DNA of 64,000 nt, taken from assembly GCA_040772005.1 (NCBI GenBank), contig JAXGYZ010000007.1, forward strand, positions 186,001 to 250,000, in the 5' to 3' direction. The notes under the pieces were generated by a model. That model did no database searches. It was not told where the DNA came from and saw nothing but the letters and a program-made list of their open reading frames with translations. Below are positions 25,533 to 34,497 of this stretch, piece after piece (position 1 is the stretch's first letter; every line of letters starts with the position of its first letter). Position numbers and translations under genes: made by a program. Source of the DNA: MWBF01 sp040772005 (lineage in GTDB: Bacteria; Chloroflexota; Anaerolineae; CG2-30-64-16).

Positions 25533-26495
25533 TTAGCCTCCGTGCACCGCGCCGGCGCGCAGCTCGTGGATTACGGCTTCCGGCGGACAGAAGAAACGCG
25601 CAAACACGCCCGATGCGCCGATGCCTGCCGAAGTATACCCGGCCAGTGCACCGTGTTGCCACGCATAGGCGGCATATTGGCGCGCACAGCGGGCGTTGAC
25701 CAGCAGCGGCCTGCCGTTCGGCAGGCAGATCTGCCCGGCATGTGTGTGCCCTGCCAGATACATGAGGAAGTGATGCCGGCAGGCCTCCTGGATGACTTCT
25801 GGAGAATGGACCAGTAGCAGACAGGGCGCGTCCGGCGGCACATCTGCCAGCCCGCGCTGAAAGTCGTGCAGCCCATAGTAGTGCGGATCATCCAGCCCGA
25901 CCAGCCAGAGCGACGCACCATTGAACGGGAGGGAGACCGCCTCATTCAGCAGCATCCGCACACCGAGCCGCTGCAGGAAGGGCACCATCTCGATGACATC
26001 GTGGTTGCCGAGGATGCCGTAGACGCCGAGGGGACAGGCCAGCGCAGGCATGAGCGCCCGCATGTCGGCCTCGATCTGGGCGAAGTTGCCCGACACCCGC
26101 CACCGGAAGTCGCCGGTGATGACACAGGCGTCGAACTGCTGACCCCGGAGCGCAGCCGCCGCGTTCGCGCCGATGCCGGGATGCCCGTCCAGATGGAGGT
26201 CGGTCAGTTGCAGGATGCGCAGCCCGTCCAGCGCGGGCGGCAAGCCAGGCAGATACACTGGCCGCTCGCGCACCTGCACGTCCAGCGCGTTGCGCCGGCC
26301 CGTCTCGTGCAGCCCGGTCAGCCGCAGGAGACGTTCCAGCAGCGCATAGAGCGCCCGGATGTTCTCGAGATGAAAGCGGCTGCGGCCGTGCCCCTTCACG
26401 CGCAGCGTGTGATCCACCTGAGCGCGCAGCCGCAGAGCCAGGTAATCCTCCCCCACCCGCTCACGCAGCGCTTCCAGCGTCACCTCATCGAACAT
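25533..26495 (-). CDS. Calcineurin-like metallophosphoesterase
   Basis: 320 residues. Metal-site motifs are in the family order: LQLTDLHLDG near residue 98, VITGDFRW, GILGNHDVIEM near 165, LLVHSPEV and LAGHTHAGQICLPNG near 250. The pattern is that of the YaeI/LpxG-like group, which often acts on phospholipid or nucleotide-lipid substrates at the membrane. An N-terminal ~85-residue Arg/Leu-rich helical part precedes the catalytic domain and replaces the usual membrane anchor. It is flanked by the glycan cluster upstream and by sucCD downstream; a role in lipid or glycolipid turnover is only a guess. Confidence 0.85.
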   Translation of the reverse strand: MFDEVTLEALRERVGEDYLALRLRAQVDHTLRVKGHGRSRFHLENIRALYALLERLLRLTGLHETGRRNALDVQVRERPVYLPGLPPALDGLRILQLTDLHLDGHPGIGANAAAALRGQQFDACVITGDFRWRVSGNFAQIEADMRALMPALACPLGVYGILGNHDVIEMVPFLQRLGVRMLLNEAVSLPFNGASLWLVGLDDPHYYGLHDFQRGLADVPPDAPCLLLVHSPEVIQEACRHHFLMYLAGHTHAGQICLPNGRPLLVNARCARQYAAYAWQHGALAGYTSAGIGASGVFARFFCPPEAVIHELRAGAVHGG

Positions 26496-26522
26496 CGAAC
26501 GTCGCCCATCACTTATTACTCG

Positions 26523-26571
26523 TTACTCGTTACTCATTACGTTAACAGAACGAGTAATGAGTAACGAGTAA
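26523..26571. repeat. Short-period palindrome, TTACTCGTTAC type
   Basis: TTACTCGTTACTCATTAC (26523-26540) and its exact complement (26554-26571) flank a 13-base loop. The sequence has a 6-8-base internal period. The same motif occurs at 57563-57637. It lies between the metallophosphoesterase and the Agl23-NHL gene. Confidence 0.75.
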
Positions 26572-26588
26572 AGGCCCTGCACGTCCTG

Positions 26589-29500
26589 TCATTCCACCGG
26601 CGGAAACACCAGGATGCGGTGCGCGTCGCCGTCCGCCACGTACACCTTGCCGTCCGGCCCGACCGCGATGCCCGTCGGCAGGGCAAACGACGTGCTGTCC
26701 GTCCCATACAGCCCCCAGGTCGCCTTGAATGTGCCGTCCAACCCAAAAGCCAGCACCCGGTAGTTCTCCGGATCGACTGCGTAGACGATCCCGCGCGCGC
26801 CGTCCACAGCCAGCGCAGGCTTGTTGACGACCGACTGGCTGCCCCACCCGTTGACCGCCCACTGCGCAACATACTGGAAGTTCTCGCTGAATTTCTGGAT
26901 GCGCCGGTTCCACGTATCGGTCACATACCAGTTGCCGTCCGCATCCTGGCCCAGGCCCACCGGCTCGTCCAGCCGGCCGTCGACCACGCCGCCCCCGCCC
27001 CACTGCGTGATGAACACGCCGTCAGGGGTGAACATCTGCACGCGCTTGTTGCCCGTATCCATCACATACACGTTGCCGTCACGGCCCACAGCCACCGAGC
27101 GTGGGCCATAGAAGATGCTCTCCTGCCCCAGCTCACCGCCCGTCGAACCGAACGCCCCCCACATATTGACGAACTGGCCGTCATTCGTGAACTTCTGCAC
27201 CCGATGGTTCCAGGTGTCGGAGACGTACACGCTACCGTCCGGCCCCACCGCAATGCCCCACGGCTCGTTAAACTGGCCGCGGCCGCCGTCGATGCAGCCC
27301 TCGCCCGTGTCGAGCTTGCACGTGCTGCCCCACTCGCGCAGGAAGCTGCCATCCGCGCCGAACACCTGGACCCGGTTGTTGCCCGAATCCGCGACGTAGA
27401 CACGGCCCTCGCTGTCCACCGCAACCGCGCGCGGGAAGTTGAACTGGCCAGCGGCCGTGCCGGGCGTGCCCAGGCCGAGCTGCTGGCTGGCCGCAATCGT
27501 GCGCTGGCCGCTTTCGTAGGAGATGCCGGCCTCGCCGGGCAGCTCACCCACCGTCGCGGTGGGCGCACCCCAATCCCATACCTGCGCGGCCACGTCCTTG
27601 CGTACGAACATGCTGAACCGCTTGATGGGGTCCCAGGTAGCGGTCGGCGTCGTGTAACGGCGGTGGATGACCACGTCCCAGAACAGCTTGCGCTGCGCCG
27701 GGTCACGCACGCCTTGCCAGAGCCGCTCGAAGGTCATATCCTTGTAGGTTTCCCGCGGCCACCAGATGAGCCGGTAGTTGAACTCATAGTAGCGGTCGCC
27801 CAGGTAGGGCCGCACCTTGCTGGTGTTCGGGTCGCCTGCGATGACGATGGGCGAGTCCATGCTGTCCCGGCTGGGGCTGGACCCGAAGTAGACCTTGTTC
27901 GGGTAGTCGCGGAAATACCATTCGAGCGGCCAGGTCGATTCATCGTCATACGCCACGCGGATCGCGTGATCGCCCACTGTCTTGCGCGAGAGTTCCTCGA
28001 TTTGCGCCATCGCCAGGGTGATATCCGGCGTCGCGTGGGCGTAGACCATCGGCTCGATGGGATAATCGTAGTTGATGTAATTGAAGCGGTACGACACGCC
28101 GATGGTCAGCACAAGCAGCAGCGCAGCCAGCGAGACCACGGCTACGCGCAGGCTCTGCCGTACGCCAAGCGCGGCCACCCGGTCGTACAGGAAATAGATG
28201 AGCGCCAGCATCACGACGAGCGCCAGGAGCCATTGCGCCGTGGCACTGAGTTGATCCACGCTGACGCCGGCGAAGGGCCGGCTATCCGCGGGCGGCAGCA
28301 GGGCCTTCAGCGCCACCAGGAACAGCGGCACAAGCACCATCAGCCAGAGAATGTTGCGCCTCCCCGTGCCGCGCCAGCCGATGCGGTCGATGCTGCGGCC
28401 CAGCCACCAGCCGCCCAGCGGCGCCAGCGACATGGCGAAGTAGACCGTGTGCCACGGCATCTTCTCGCCGACCCAGGTGAACACGGCCCAGGTCGCCGCC
28501 GGCCAGAACACGAGGAAGGCCTCGAAGAGCGACTGCACGCTGATCGCAGGAACGTCTGCAATCGGCTCGGTGCCTGTTGCGACCCCATCCGCCGCCTCGG
28601 TCGGCGCAAAAGTCTCAGACGCCTGTACAGCCTCACCGGTTGCTGGCCGCCGCAGGCGCGCGACGATCCATGCGACCAACCCCGCAAGGCTCAGGGCCAT
28701 CGGCAGGAACTCATACAGGGGGACAAGCATGTAGAAGTAGTACCACGGCTGGCCGCCGCGCATGACCTCCTGCTGGTCGATCCAGTAGCCGAGCGAGCCG
28801 ATCAGGCCGGTGCCGATGCCCTGGCCGTTGGTCAGGAACGTCGTGAAGAAGAGCAGCTCGATGGCCCAGAAGATGCCCGCGGCGATGAGCCACCGCTGCC
28901 GCAGCCAGAAGTAGCCGACGACGCCGCTGAAGATGAAAAGCAGCCCCAGCACCAGCCCGCCCTGCCACACCAGCGCCAGCGTCACCTGCCCCGGGTTATT
29001 GAACTGGCTGATCTGCCAGCCCAATGCCTTCAGCACGACCGCCGACAGGAAGGGCATGACCAGGGTCAGCAGCAGGACGATGAGGTCCAGCTCTGCAAAG
29101 CGGCGCAACCCCCAGCGCCATATGCTGACCGCAAGGCCAACCGCCAGGAGCGCCAGCACGCCACCCAGCCCCAGCAAGGCAATGCCCGGAATCTTCTGCT
29201 TGAAGATGACGAGCAGCAGCCCGGCCGCCAACAGCGGCAAGCTGACGCTCACCAGCAGGCGGAACGAGTGGCGGCGGGTTGCGGTCGTCTCCCCGCCGGG
29301 CCAGCCGGCAGCCCAGAGCTGCGCGGCCAACGCGAGGACCAGGAAGATGCCGAAGATGCCGCCGAAGATGAACGACGCCTCCATCGTCAGGAAGGCCAGA
29401 CCGAGACTTACGGCCACACCAACGAGCCAGCCCGTCTTGCGCGTCACCAGGTAACGGAACATCGTCACCACGAGGAGCACAATCAGGCTGGTCAGCATGA

Positions 29501-29996
29501 CCTCGTCGCGGATGTAGCGGCTGTGATACAGCAGCGCGGGCGAGATGGTGAACATGACCGCGGTGAGCAGCGCGCCCGTGCGCCCCAACCACGGCCGCAG
29601 CATCCAGACGAACGCGACCATTGCGACGCCGAACAGGGCCACGAGAATGCGCGCGCTCCAGTCGTTGACACCGAACAGGAAGTACATGACCGGATTGAGG
29701 ATGAACTTCAGCGGCCCGTGCATCATCGGTTGGTGCTGATAGCCCCGGCCATCATAGAGCTGGAACGAATAGACCGTGTGCAGGCTCTCATCATGGCTCA
29801 TGGGCCGGTCGCCCAGCCCGATGACGCGCGTCAGCAGCGCAACGACCACCAGCGCGATCCAGGCCAGCTTCTCCCAGTCAAGCTGGAGAGCATGGACCAG
29901 CGTCCGATCCAGAATGTTCGGGCGATCCGCGGCGCGGCCGGCGGGAATATCGGTCATATCGTGAGGCTCACTCACTTGGGTGTCAAGGGTCTGCAT
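26589..29996 (-). CDS. Agl23-like (TIGR03663) membrane protein fused to a six-bladed NHL propeller
   Basis: 1135 residues. Residues ~45-680 form a multi-helix GT-C/PMT-like membrane region starting with GLGDRPMSHDESLHTVYS and HQPMMHGPLKFILNPV, the signature of the 'flippase activity-associated' family known mainly from Archaea and Chloroflexota. The HDES acidic pair sits in the first outer loop where GT-C enzymes hold their catalytic Asp. A soluble outer segment follows (to ~830). The last ~300 residues contain six NHL repeats, such as PRAVAVDSEGRVYVADSGNN, PWGIAVGPDGSVYVSDTWNH and PTGIAVGPDGKVYVADGDAH, enough for one closed propeller. It is the last gene of the glycan cluster, 15 bp after a PMT-like gene. 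Transfer or recognition of a lipid-linked sugar is inferred; the propeller may bind glycan or protein. Confidence 0.82.
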   Translation of the reverse strand: MQTLDTQVSEPHDMTDIPAGRAADRPNILDRTLVHALQLDWEKLAWIALVVVALLTRVIGLGDRPMSHDESLHTVYSFQLYDGRGYQHQPMMHGPLKFILNPVMYFLFGVNDWSARILVALFGVAMVAFVWMLRPWLGRTGALLTAVMFTISPALLYHSRYIRDEVMLTSLIVLLVVTMFRYLVTRKTGWLVGVAVSLGLAFLTMEASFIFGGIFGIFLVLALAAQLWAAGWPGGETTATRRHSFRLLVSVSLPLLAAGLLLVIFKQKIPGIALLGLGGVLALLAVGLAVSIWRWGLRRFAELDLIVLLLTLVMPFLSAVVLKALGWQISQFNNPGQVTLALVWQGGLVLGLLFIFSGVVGYFWLRQRWLIAAGIFWAIELLFFTTFLTNGQGIGTGLIGSLGYWIDQQEVMRGGQPWYYFYMLVPLYEFLPMALSLAGLVAWIVARLRRPATGEAVQASETFAPTEAADGVATGTEPIADVPAISVQSLFEAFLVFWPAATWAVFTWVGEKMPWHTVYFAMSLAPLGGWWLGRSIDRIGWRGTGRRNILWLMVLVPLFLVALKALLPPADSRPFAGVSVDQLSATAQWLLALVVMLALIYFLYDRVAALGVRQSLRVAVVSLAALLLVLTIGVSYRFNYINYDYPIEPMVYAHATPDITLAMAQIEELSRKTVGDHAIRVAYDDESTWPLEWYFRDYPNKVYFGSSPSRDSMDSPIVIAGDPNTSKVRPYLGDRYYEFNYRLIWWPRETYKDMTFERLWQGVRDPAQRKLFWDVVIHRRYTTPTATWDPIKRFSMFVRKDVAAQVWDWGAPTATVGELPGEAGISYESGQRTIAASQQLGLGTPGTAAGQFNFPRAVAVDSEGRVYVADSGNNRVQVFGADGSFLREWGSTCKLDTGEGCIDGGRGQFNEPWGIAVGPDGSVYVSDTWNHRVQKFTNDGQFVNMWGAFGSTGGELGQESIFYGPRSVAVGRDGNVYVMDTGNKRVQMFTPDGVFITQWGGGGVVDGRLDEPVGLGQDADGNWYVTDTWNRRIQKFSENFQYVAQWAVNGWGSQSVVNKPALAVDGARGIVYAVDPENYRVLAFGLDGTFKATWGLYGTDSTSFALPTGIAVGPDGKVYVADGDAHRILVFPPVE

Positions 29997-30011
29997 GTAC
30001 CACAGCTCCGA

Positions 30012-31787
30012 TTACTTCTGTTCTACCCACAGCAAGACGTTGAGCTTCTCCGGCGGAGTCTTGGCCTCGCGGAAGAGCACCCAACGGAGATATGCGTTGA
30101 AATCACCGAGGTTGCTGGGAGTCCAACGTTGCAGCAGCGCGAACTCGCGGCCCCGGTAGCTCTGCCTCAACCGTGCGTTATCGGCCACCGGCGTGATGAC
30201 CAGCGGCGCAGGCTCGGCGGGCAGCGCGCCGCTGAAGCGCGCGTTCGGGAAGTCGCGCAACTGCCAGCGGAGGACGGGCAACAGGGGATCGTTCACCCGT
30301 TCCGGCCAGGCGACATCGATGTTCACCTCACGCGCGCCGGTCCCCCGCTGCGCGCCCTGGTCGCGCAGCGTCGCGGCGAAGTCGGGCGTATCCGTGGCTG
30401 GCAGCACGTGCAGCGCGGCCGCCTGCCGCCACGCGCCACGCTCGAAGCTCAGCGATGCCGTCTGGCTGAAGCCCCACAGCAGGCCGAGCACGAGCGGCAC
30501 GACCGGTGCAGCCAGCACTACGGTCCGCCAGCTCCCGTAGACGCCATACGCGATCCAGATAACGATCGAGACGAGCGCGGTCGCGATGCCGATGCCGGTA
30601 TAGACCGCGCGCCAGTCTGCGCCGTTGCGCGGGTCAAATGCGCCGGGCAGGCAGATGGCCGCGCAAAAAAGCAGCGCAAGACTGAGCGCCACGAGGAGCC
30701 ACGGGTCGGCCTCCCTACGCCAGGTCCAGGCATTCGTGAGGATGCGGCTGACCGCCGGCCCTGCCAGGAGCGTCAGCGCGAGCGCGACCAGCGCCAGGTC
30801 CACCGGATGGCGCGCCCGGCCCAGCAGCGCAAGGAGCAAGGCCACCCCCGCGGCCAGCGCGGCCCACTGGCCCAGGCGGTCGCGATTGCGGATGCTCCAG
30901 ACCAACCCCGCCACCGCGAAACCAAGCAGAGCCATCTCGCTGATGAGCAGCCGCCGCAGGATGTCCCACGCTGAGTAGTCGCCGCCAGCACGAAGAAGCC
31001 CCTCCAACCACTGCCCAGCCAGCCCGACCGCGGATGCGAACGCTCGCGGCGAGAGGAAGAAGAAGGTCGCTCCCAACAGCGCCGCTGCGGCCAGACCGGT
31101 GAGCAGCGGCTTGCGCACCTGTCGTGCCAGCGCAAACACGCGCCGCGCGGCCCCCGGCCACCAGACAGCGGCTATAGCAGCCGCCAGAAGCACCGTGTAC
31201 GCATTCTTGCCGCTGACCAGCAGCAGCCCGGCCGCGATGCCAAGCCACGCAGCCGCGGCCCCGTGCGGGCTTGCGGATTCATCCAAGCCAGGCCGCGTGA
31301 AGTGTGCAAGCGCGGCCAGCACCGCCAGCGCCAGCGTCGGCGCGAGCGCATCCCCGAGCGCCAGGCGGCTGCTCCAGACGGCCAGCGGCGAGACGGCCCA
31401 CAGCGCAGCCGCAGCCAGCGCGCCGCCGCGGCCCAGTCGCTGGCGCAGCGCGTAGAACAGCAGCGGTGACAGCCCGCCGAGCAGCGCAGGCAGGATGCGC
31501 GCTGCGAGGTCGGTCGCGCCGAAGAGCGTGAAGACCGTGCGCTGGAGCGTATAGAGCAGCGGCGACAACCCCGCCAGGTCGGGCTGCACGCCGGCGGTCG
31601 CAGCCAGCGCGGGGAGCGCCTGCGCAGCCTCCGCCGGGGTCAGGGACCACGCGCCGAGCCGCACCAGCCGCACGCCAAGCGCGACGACCGCCACGAGCGC
31701 ATACGCCGCCCGTTCCACGGTCAGCCACGCCGCCCACCGCAGCGGTCGCGCCGCCCCTCGGACTATCTCCACCTGTCCTAACATCAT
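30012..31787 (-). CDS. PMT/ArnT-like (GT39-type) membrane protein
   Basis: About 591 residues, with roughly 11-13 predicted helices. The N-terminal part shows the GT-C pattern (LVRLGAWSLTPAEAAQALPA; ARILPALLGGLSPLLFYALRQ; ALWAVSPLAVWSSRLALGDAL). In the first loop, where active enzymes usually carry a D-E pair, there is TPAEA, so only the Glu is kept; catalytic activity is therefore uncertain. A short outer domain closes the protein (DVAWPERVNDPLLPVLRWQLRDFPNARFSG without the ends), similar to the soluble segment in the Agl23-like neighbour. Two adjacent ATG codons (31787, 31784) follow a GAGG site. It lies 15 bp upstream of the Agl23-NHL gene. Confidence 0.72.
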   Translation of the reverse strand: MMLGQVEIVRGAARPLRWAAWLTVERAAYALVAVVALGVRLVRLGAWSLTPAEAAQALPALAATAGVQPDLAGLSPLLYTLQRTVFTLFGATDLAARILPALLGGLSPLLFYALRQRLGRGGALAAAALWAVSPLAVWSSRLALGDALAPTLALAVLAALAHFTRPGLDESASPHGAAAAWLGIAAGLLLVSGKNAYTVLLAAAIAAVWWPGAARRVFALARQVRKPLLTGLAAAALLGATFFFLSPRAFASAVGLAGQWLEGLLRAGGDYSAWDILRRLLISEMALLGFAVAGLVWSIRNRDRLGQWAALAAGVALLLALLGRARHPVDLALVALALTLLAGPAVSRILTNAWTWRREADPWLLVALSLALLFCAAICLPGAFDPRNGADWRAVYTGIGIATALVSIVIWIAYGVYGSWRTVVLAAPVVPLVLGLLWGFSQTASLSFERGAWRQAAALHVLPATDTPDFAATLRDQGAQRGTGAREVNIDVAWPERVNDPLLPVLRWQLRDFPNARFSGALPAEPAPLVITPVADNARLRQSYRGREFALLQRWTPSNLGDFNAYLRWVLFREAKTPPEKLNVLLWVEQK

Positions 31788-31807
31788 GTACCTCAACCGG
31801 AAACGCC

Positions 31808-31840
31808 AGAAAACGGGTTTCTGGCAGAAACCCGTTTTCT
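31808..31840 (-). terminator. 16-bp perfect palindrome at the end of a DUF2298 gene
   Basis: AGAAAACGGGTTTCTG (31808-31823) and its exact complement (31825-31840) are separated by one base. The right arm touches the stop codon of the DUF2298 gene. It could act as a transcript-end hairpin, but the sequence also has the look of a dispersed palindromic repeat. Confidence 0.6.
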
Positions 31841-34416
31841 CATCGCGCGTAAATCCGCACGCCGTCCTGGTCGTACACCTTCGTCAGCGCAGCGTCGAAG
31901 CGGCCGAGCGCAACATCGCCCACGCCATACTTGTTCCGCTCCAGCGCGCCGACATACACATAGTCCACGTCCCACTGGTCGAGCAGCGCGGGGAGTTCCT
32001 CCGCAGTCGCGGTGCGGTAAATGCGCTCCAATGCCTCAGGCCGGCCCGCAACTAGCTCGTCGTACGCCTCGCCGCGCCACTGCCGCTCGTGGAAGTCCCA
32101 GCCTAGCAGCGTCGGGTTGCCCGTGGACATCGAGACGCGGCCCGCGCCCTCGGGGCTGTACGACCCGCCGCTTGCCTCAACGACCACCGCATCCGGCGCC
32201 ACGTTGGCCCGCAGCCATTCGATAGCGGCCCGGTCCGCGGGGTTGTAGAGCTGAAGATAGCGGAGGCCGTCCAGCGACGGCTCACCCCGGAAATAGTCGG
32301 CCTTACTCGGGATCGCGGCCAGCGGATACCACAGCCCGCCGAACAGGAGCAGCCCGGCCACTACCAGCGCGGGAATCCGCAGCACGGGCCGCGTGCCGCG
32401 CTCCGCCAGCCGGCTCAGTCCGTAGGCCGCGGCCATGCCCAGCAGCGCCCACGCCTGGTAGTAGAACTTGAACACCGTGTTCATGCGCGAGCCGAACAGG
32501 TCGCGCAGGTAGATGAACTCCGGGATGTAGGCCAGGGCCAGGGCGATCACGACCATGAAGACGGCAATGATGTCCGCGCGCGGCGCAGGGCCGTCATCTT
32601 GCCTGGACGTGCGACGCATGAGCGCCCATGCCACCCCGACGCCCCACGCGATGAGCACAGCCAGGACGAGCCAGGTCCACGGCGCGGCCAGCCGCAGGCG
32701 CACGACCAATCCCGCCAGCGCGCCGACCGTGCCATCGCCCGCTCGCTCGGCCACACCCGGTTGGCTGAGAATCTCCTGCAGATAGCTCGCCCCGCCCGGC
32801 AGCGCAACGAGAATCACCATGCCCAGCATGAGGAAGGCCAGCAAGAGAACAGGCAGCAGGAGCGTCACCGGCAGAGCGGTCAGGAACGGCCGCGCCACAC
32901 CGGCGGGCCTGGACCGCCGCGCCAGCGCGCCGAACATCAGCGCCAAGAGGAAGGCGCAGACCACGACCAGGAACGGGCCGAACATCAGGAAAAACTGGCT
33001 GAAGCGACTGGGGAACAGCAGGTTTGGCCGCAGCCCGCCCAACTGCGACTGGAAGCCGATGTAGAACGGCAGGTAAAGCAGCCCGCCGAGAGCCCCCAGG
33101 ACCAGCCCGCCCAGCAGCGCACGGCCGATCACGCCCAGGCTCAACCCGTCGCGCAGGGCCAGCGCCGCACCGAGCGCCAGCGTCGCCAGCCCCACATAGA
33201 TGGGGAAGTCCCACGTATTCAGGAACCCCAGCGCGCCGAGCGCCAGCGCATACAGCACCACGCCCGCCGTACCTGGCCCCGTCGCGTCACCCAGCGCTCG
33301 CCAGCTACTGACAACGGTTGCCTTCCAGCCTCCGTGCGCAGCCAAGCTGCGCCCATCCAGCTTCCGTGCGCAGCGAAGCTGCGCCCATCCAGCTTCCGGC
33401 TTCCAGTACAACAGGTTCACTGCCAGCCCCACGGCCAGCAACACGAACGGCAGTGCCAACACATGCGGATGGAGGTCGCCCAGGATGAAGCTGAACGCCG
33501 GAAACTCGTCGATGACCTCGACCGAGTTGCCGAGGAGGTCCTTGTCGTGGATGACGCGCGACGCGCGCCACCACCACCAGAAGCCGCCGGTCCAGCCGCC
33601 GGTCGGCGCGCTGTCAGTGAGTCCCTTTATGTCAAACCACTGGATGAATGAGAGCGGGAGCAGTCCCCGGTGATAGGCCGTGTCGAGCAGCCCTTCGAGG
33701 TTACCGAGAAAGCCGACGCACAGCGCGCCCAGCAGGCCCCATCTGATGCTGGCGCGGGAGTCTGCGAACGATGCACGAGCCTTCTCCACCAGCATCTGCA
33801 CGACGCCGAATGCGCCGACCATGACCAGCGCATACCACAGCGCGACGCCCATATTGAACCCGACCGCCGGGTCCACCCCGCTCAGCCGGATGAGCAGGCC
33901 GAGCATGACGTAGCCGAAGTAGTAGTAACTTATGGCATAGCCGGAGAGCCACGGGTCCTGCGGCGGGAAGAACCGGCTGCCCAGCACACCATTGATGAAG
34001 GCGAACTCCATCGGTTTTTCCGTGCCCGCAATGTCCGGATTGTACGCGCGGAAGACCGACCACCCGACCAGCACAAGCGCGAACAGCACCTCGGTAGCGA
34101 TGACCAGCGCCAGGTGGCCGCGCAGCCATGTGACCAGTGGCCGCTGCCGCTCCCCGTTCTGTTGCCAGCTCTTCCGGCCCAGCCACCATGACACTGCGGC
34201 GACAAGCACGAGCGCAAAAAGGATGCCGCCCAGATCGTTGGGCAGGATGTGGAAGATGGCGCCCAGCCAAAGGACATAGGCCACGAGCAACAGGCCCAAC
34301 GCCTTCGCGAACGGGTAGCCCCGCCCGCTGAAGCGCGCGAACAGCCGCCAGGTCAGCGGCAAGGCTGCGAGGCCAAGCACCTGGGCGATCAGCCACCAGG
34401 AAATGACAGCGAACAT
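31840..34416 (-). CDS. DUF2298 (Chlor_Arch_YYY) membrane protein
   Basis: About 858 residues, with some 18-20 predicted helices and a C-terminal soluble tail. The family opening GRGYPFAKALGLLLVAYVLWL, the motif KPMEFAFINGVLGSRFFPPQDPW (ends trimmed) and YYYFGYVMLGLLIRLSGV are shared with the C-terminal halves of the two larger neighbours. The tail (AIEWLRANVAPDAVVVEASG; WDVDYVYVGALERNKYG) also matches theirs. The first loop pattern resembles GT-C enzymes, and the family is known from Chloroflexota and Archaea with unproven function. An in-frame repeat (33325-33412) lengthens one loop. The ATG at 34416 has AGGA upstream. Confidence 0.85.
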   Translation of the reverse strand: MFAVISWWLIAQVLGLAALPLTWRLFARFSGRGYPFAKALGLLLVAYVLWLGAIFHILPNDLGGILFALVLVAAVSWWLGRKSWQQNGERQRPLVTWLRGHLALVIATEVLFALVLVGWSVFRAYNPDIAGTEKPMEFAFINGVLGSRFFPPQDPWLSGYAISYYYFGYVMLGLLIRLSGVDPAVGFNMGVALWYALVMVGAFGVVQMLVEKARASFADSRASIRWGLLGALCVGFLGNLEGLLDTAYHRGLLPLSFIQWFDIKGLTDSAPTGGWTGGFWWWWRASRVIHDKDLLGNSVEVIDEFPAFSFILGDLHPHVLALPFVLLAVGLAVNLLYWKPEAGWAQLRCARKLDGRSLAAHGGWKATVVSSWRALGDATGPGTAGVVLYALALGALGFLNTWDFPIYVGLATLALGAALALRDGLSLGVIGRALLGGLVLGALGGLLYLPFYIGFQSQLGGLRPNLLFPSRFSQFFLMFGPFLVVVCAFLLALMFGALARRSRPAGVARPFLTALPVTLLLPVLLLAFLMLGMVILVALPGGASYLQEILSQPGVAERAGDGTVGALAGLVVRLRLAAPWTWLVLAVLIAWGVGVAWALMRRTSRQDDGPAPRADIIAVFMVVIALALAYIPEFIYLRDLFGSRMNTVFKFYYQAWALLGMAAAYGLSRLAERGTRPVLRIPALVVAGLLLFGGLWYPLAAIPSKADYFRGEPSLDGLRYLQLYNPADRAAIEWLRANVAPDAVVVEASGGSYSPEGAGRVSMSTGNPTLLGWDFHERQWRGEAYDELVAGRPEALERIYRTATAEELPALLDQWDVDYVYVGALERNKYGVGDVALGRFDAALTKVYDQDGVRIYAR
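33325..33412. repeat. 32-bp tandem repeat plus GCTTCC-type repeat inside a DUF2298 gene
   Basis: Two 32-bp units (33325-33356 and 33357-33388, 30 of 32 identical) and a partial third unit are followed by CAGCTTCCGGCTTCCAG. Because 32 is not a multiple of three, the two units are read in different frames, yet the gene stays open. The encoded segment has no counterpart in the paralogues. Confidence 0.75.
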
Positions 34417-34497
34417 CAAAGAGTCCTACAGCACCGAAACATGCGAATCAACCGCAGATTGTAGCATGATGAACAGATGTCACCAAAAAAGCCGTTT

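Noticed and set aside
26619..30974. A very long open frame (over 1400 codons) on the + strand opposite the Agl23-NHL and PMT-like genes
   Set aside because: It is rich in Arg, Gln, His and Pro, has no recognisable domain, and mirrors genuine genes on the other strand. This is expected antisense openness in GC-rich DNA.
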